This document shows positions 14,251-15,873 of a DNA stretch of 15,873 nucleotides, piece after piece (the first letter of the stretch is position 1; each line of letters starts with the position of its first letter). The translations under genes were made by a program, and so were the position numbers. Source of the DNA: CAZCAQ01 sp964563965 (lineage in GTDB: Bacteria > Patescibacteriota > WWE3 > UBA101185 > UBA10185); the NCBI GenBank assembly GCA_964563965.1, contig CAZLZI010000018.1:1-15873 (forward strand), in the 5' to 3' direction. Below the pieces are notes generated by a model. The model had not been told where the DNA came from. It did not search any database and saw only the letters and a list, made by a program, of their open reading frames with translations.

Positions 14251-15538
14251 TTATATCCTCAAATTCAATTTCTGCTCCAAGCTGTTCTAACTTATTAAAA
14301 ATATAATCATACTTAAAGTCAATTTTTTCGACACCTAACAACTCCGTAGTTCCAGAGGCACCTAAACTGGTACATAGGATAAACCCCGCGCTATAAACAT
14401 CCGGTAAGGTAACTCTTGTACCAATGCGCGCACTTTTGCCTACTACTTCGAGTTTAGTTTGATTAGTATTGATATCAAGATCAGAAGTAGAGTCTGTGAT
14501 TTGAATATTTATCCCAAGTCTTTTAAGTTCGATGAGGTATTCAAAAGTACAATCAAAGTTATTTAATAAAATGCTACTTTTACCTTCAATCATTGAAAAT
14601 ATTGGTAATAGATACCCATGCCATGCATTGATAAAGCCAGGCGCTGGGGAAGTTGCAATATCAATTGTGGAATAAACTTTCTCGCCTGCGGACCAAACTT
14701 TTAAGTCTGACTTAGAAAATTCAAACCCCACCCCCATTTTGCTTAAAATATTTAAATAAGCAAGAAATGGCTCCCGAACAAGATTTTTTATTGTAATATT
14801 CCCTTTAGTTAAAATAGATGCGGTTGCAAAAAATACTGCCTCTGTCGTACTTGGTTGAACTATAAAGTTAGTACCTCGAAAAAGCGGACTGCCTCTAACT
14901 TTTAGATTTGCTGATTCATCAAGCGTTAATGTACATTCTTGGGAAGTAAAAAATGCAAGCAGGTCTGCAAGTTCATATCTTTGCGATGGACCAAAGATAA
15001 AGCTTTCTCCTGATATGAAAACTGAACACAAAATGGTTGAGACGGTAAAGACATAATCTTTTTCAAGTACTTTAATAGTGGCAGGTTTTAGCTCTCCACT
15101 TCTTAATACTACAAAGCGATCATCTTCAAATACTTCTATTCCAAACTGTTCCCACATGTGAATATAGGCTTCAATTTGCTTTTTACTTAAGGTATGTGGT
15201 TTAGGAATAATAGCTTTGCCAAATCTATATAAAAGTGGGCCTGCTATATAAAACATTACGCGAATAGAGCGGCCCTCATTAAACGGTACTTCAAAAGATG
15301 CCAGCCCTGACGAATTAATTAAGTACCGACCTTGGGAAAGTCGTGCACATGATACACCTAAGACTTCAAGAAGTTCCAGACATCTTTTTATATAAGTTGT
15401 CTCTGGGACATTTTCTAACAATACAGGCTCAGAAAAGAATAATGAGGCAAAGAGTAGTGACGCTGCAGAATCGTTTGAACCTGATACTTTAACATCACCT
15501 ATTAAAGGAATGTCTCCAGCAATCTTTGCAGTTTTCAT
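14240..15538 (-). CDS. MurA-family protein lacking the catalytic residues (probable pseudoenzyme)
   Basis: 432 residues aligning end to end with MurA, which makes enolpyruvyl-UDP-GlcNAc, the first committed step of peptidoglycan synthesis. Shared: opening KIAGDIPLIGDVKVSG, LENVP (41-45), IAGPLLYRFG (98-107), NKLEQLGAEIEF near the end. Compared with E. coli MurA recalled from memory, the catalytic positions have changed: Lys22 is Asn22 (SGSND for SGAKN), the loop Cys115 is His115 (PKPHTL for PGGCTI), Arg120 is Lys120, Asp305 is Ala305 (GFINAWH for AFPTDMQ), Arg331 is Thr331 and Arg397 is Phe408. Arg91 appears kept (IRVMF). The frame is intact with normal family length, so this is not a decaying pseudogene. 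It starts 1 nt after the secG stop (TGATATG) and overlaps mraY. A regulatory or scaffold role, or another chemistry, is inference. Confidence 0.85.
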   Translation of the reverse strand: MKTAKIAGDIPLIGDVKVSGSNDSAASLLFASLFFSEPVLLENVPETTYIKRCLELLEVLGVSCARLSQGRYLINSSGLASFEVPFNEGRSIRVMFYIAGPLLYRFGKAIIPKPHTLSKKQIEAYIHMWEQFGIEVFEDDRFVVLRSGELKPATIKVLEKDYVFTVSTILCSVFISGESFIFGPSQRYELADLLAFFTSQECTLTLDESANLKVRGSPLFRGTNFIVQPSTTEAVFFATASILTKGNITIKNLVREPFLAYLNILSKMGVGFEFSKSDLKVWSAGEKVYSTIDIATSPAPGFINAWHGYLLPIFSMIEGKSSILLNNFDCTFEYLIELKRLGINIQITDSTSDLDINTNQTKLEVVGKSARIGTRVTLPDVYSAGFILCTSLGASGTTELLGVEKIDFKYDYIFNKLEQLGAEIEFEDINDN

Positions 15539-15539
15539 A

Positions 15540-15755
15540 TCATTGCTGAATTACAAGAAGCAAGGAAGTAGCAGAAAAAAGTACTATTCCCATTATTGTT
15601 AGAATAAATACTGTTTTTTCAATACCTCTTCTTGATCTGTAATATCCAATGGATGAACTGACCATACTTGACAGACCAGTTCCTTTGCTTTGTATAAGTG
15701 TTAAGGCAATTACAATAACACTAAAAACTATTTGTAATACTAAAACTATTGTCAT
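15540..15755 (-). CDS. secG: Preprotein translocase subunit SecG
   Basis: Small accessory subunit of the SecYEG channel. 71 residues: membrane helix at about 3-20, cytoplasmic loop with IQSKGTGLSS (21-30) and SRRGIEK (41-47), second helix at about 48-69. The loop is the recognisable part of the family; length is typical. Its ATG overlaps the stop of the preceding gene by 4 nt (ATGA) and has a good Shine-Dalgarno (GAAGGA, 6 nt upstream). The MurA-like gene follows after one base. Placing secG at the head of a wall-synthesis cluster may only reflect genome compaction. Confidence 0.9.
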   Translation of the reverse strand: MTIVLVLQIVFSVIVIALTLIQSKGTGLSSMVSSSIGYYRSRRGIEKTVFILTIMGIVLFSATSLLLVIQQ

Positions 15756-15873
15756 TTCTTATCCTTCGCTGTTCCCAAAAATGTTAAAAACTTGTATATA
15801 AAAGTTAGCAGAGCAGACGATGCTAGTAAAGCCCACATTTGGGTAAGGCCAATAGATGGTATCACAAAGCCAA
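15752..15873 (-). CDS. C-terminal end of an unknown membrane protein, 5' end outside window
   Basis: Only the last 39 residues are visible, ending in TGA inside the secG start (ATGA overlap). They hold one hydrophobic segment (MWALLASSALLTFIYKFLTF) and a basic tail (TAKDKK), consistent with a C-terminal membrane anchor facing the cytoplasm. The other two minus-strand frames give less plausible products. I cannot identify the family. The overlap places it in the same transcript as secG. Confidence 0.6.
   Translation of the reverse strand, partial: GFVIPSIGLTQMWALLASSALLTFIYKFLTFLGTAKDKK

Overview
The window reads as a piece of a small, AT-rich bacterial genome of the Patescibacteria/CPR type, with Katanobacteria (WWE3) or Microgenomates as my best guess. 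The lineage call is inference from gene content and compactness: tightly overlapping genes, a reduced cell-wall and division cluster, an adenosylcobalamin-dependent ribonucleotide reductase next to a corrinoid adenosyltransferase, a PilM-like/LytR_C fusion and an RNHCP protein. Genes end normally at TGA, so the TGA=Gly code of Gracilibacteria/SR1 does not apply. All genes but the first lie on the minus strand.

Right part (15873 down to 7792), in order of transcription: the tail of an unknown membrane protein, secG, a MurA-family protein, mraY, ftsW, murG, ftsQ, ftsA and ftsZ. Junctions are 4-nt overlaps, 1-nt gaps (TGATATG occurs twice) or overlaps of 11 and 47 nt, so this looks like one long operon for preprotein export, lipid-linked peptidoglycan precursor synthesis, septal polymerisation and Z-ring assembly. 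The canonical cluster also carries murD, murC, murB and ddl between these genes; none is here. The MurA-family protein keeps the fold but lacks the catalytic residues known from MurA, and I rate this the most interesting item in the window.

Middle part (7791 down to 4470): a 266-nt non-coding leader, then nrdJ (class II ribonucleotide reductase) and pduO (corrinoid adenosyltransferase). PduO can make the cofactor NrdJ needs from scavenged corrinoid. A terminator-like hairpin sits between the two genes, and a short inverted repeat covers the nrdJ start codon.

Left part: a secreted or membrane-anchored protein of unknown function (from 4395) and rodA are both cut by a 100-N scaffold gap (3515-3614). 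Downstream of rodA come a PilM-like protein fused through a membrane segment to a LytR_C domain, and an RNHCP-domain protein coupled to it by a TAATG overlap. A single plus-strand gene of unknown function, open to the left edge, converges on them. I see no tRNA or rRNA genes, CRISPR array, insertion sequence or other mobile element.
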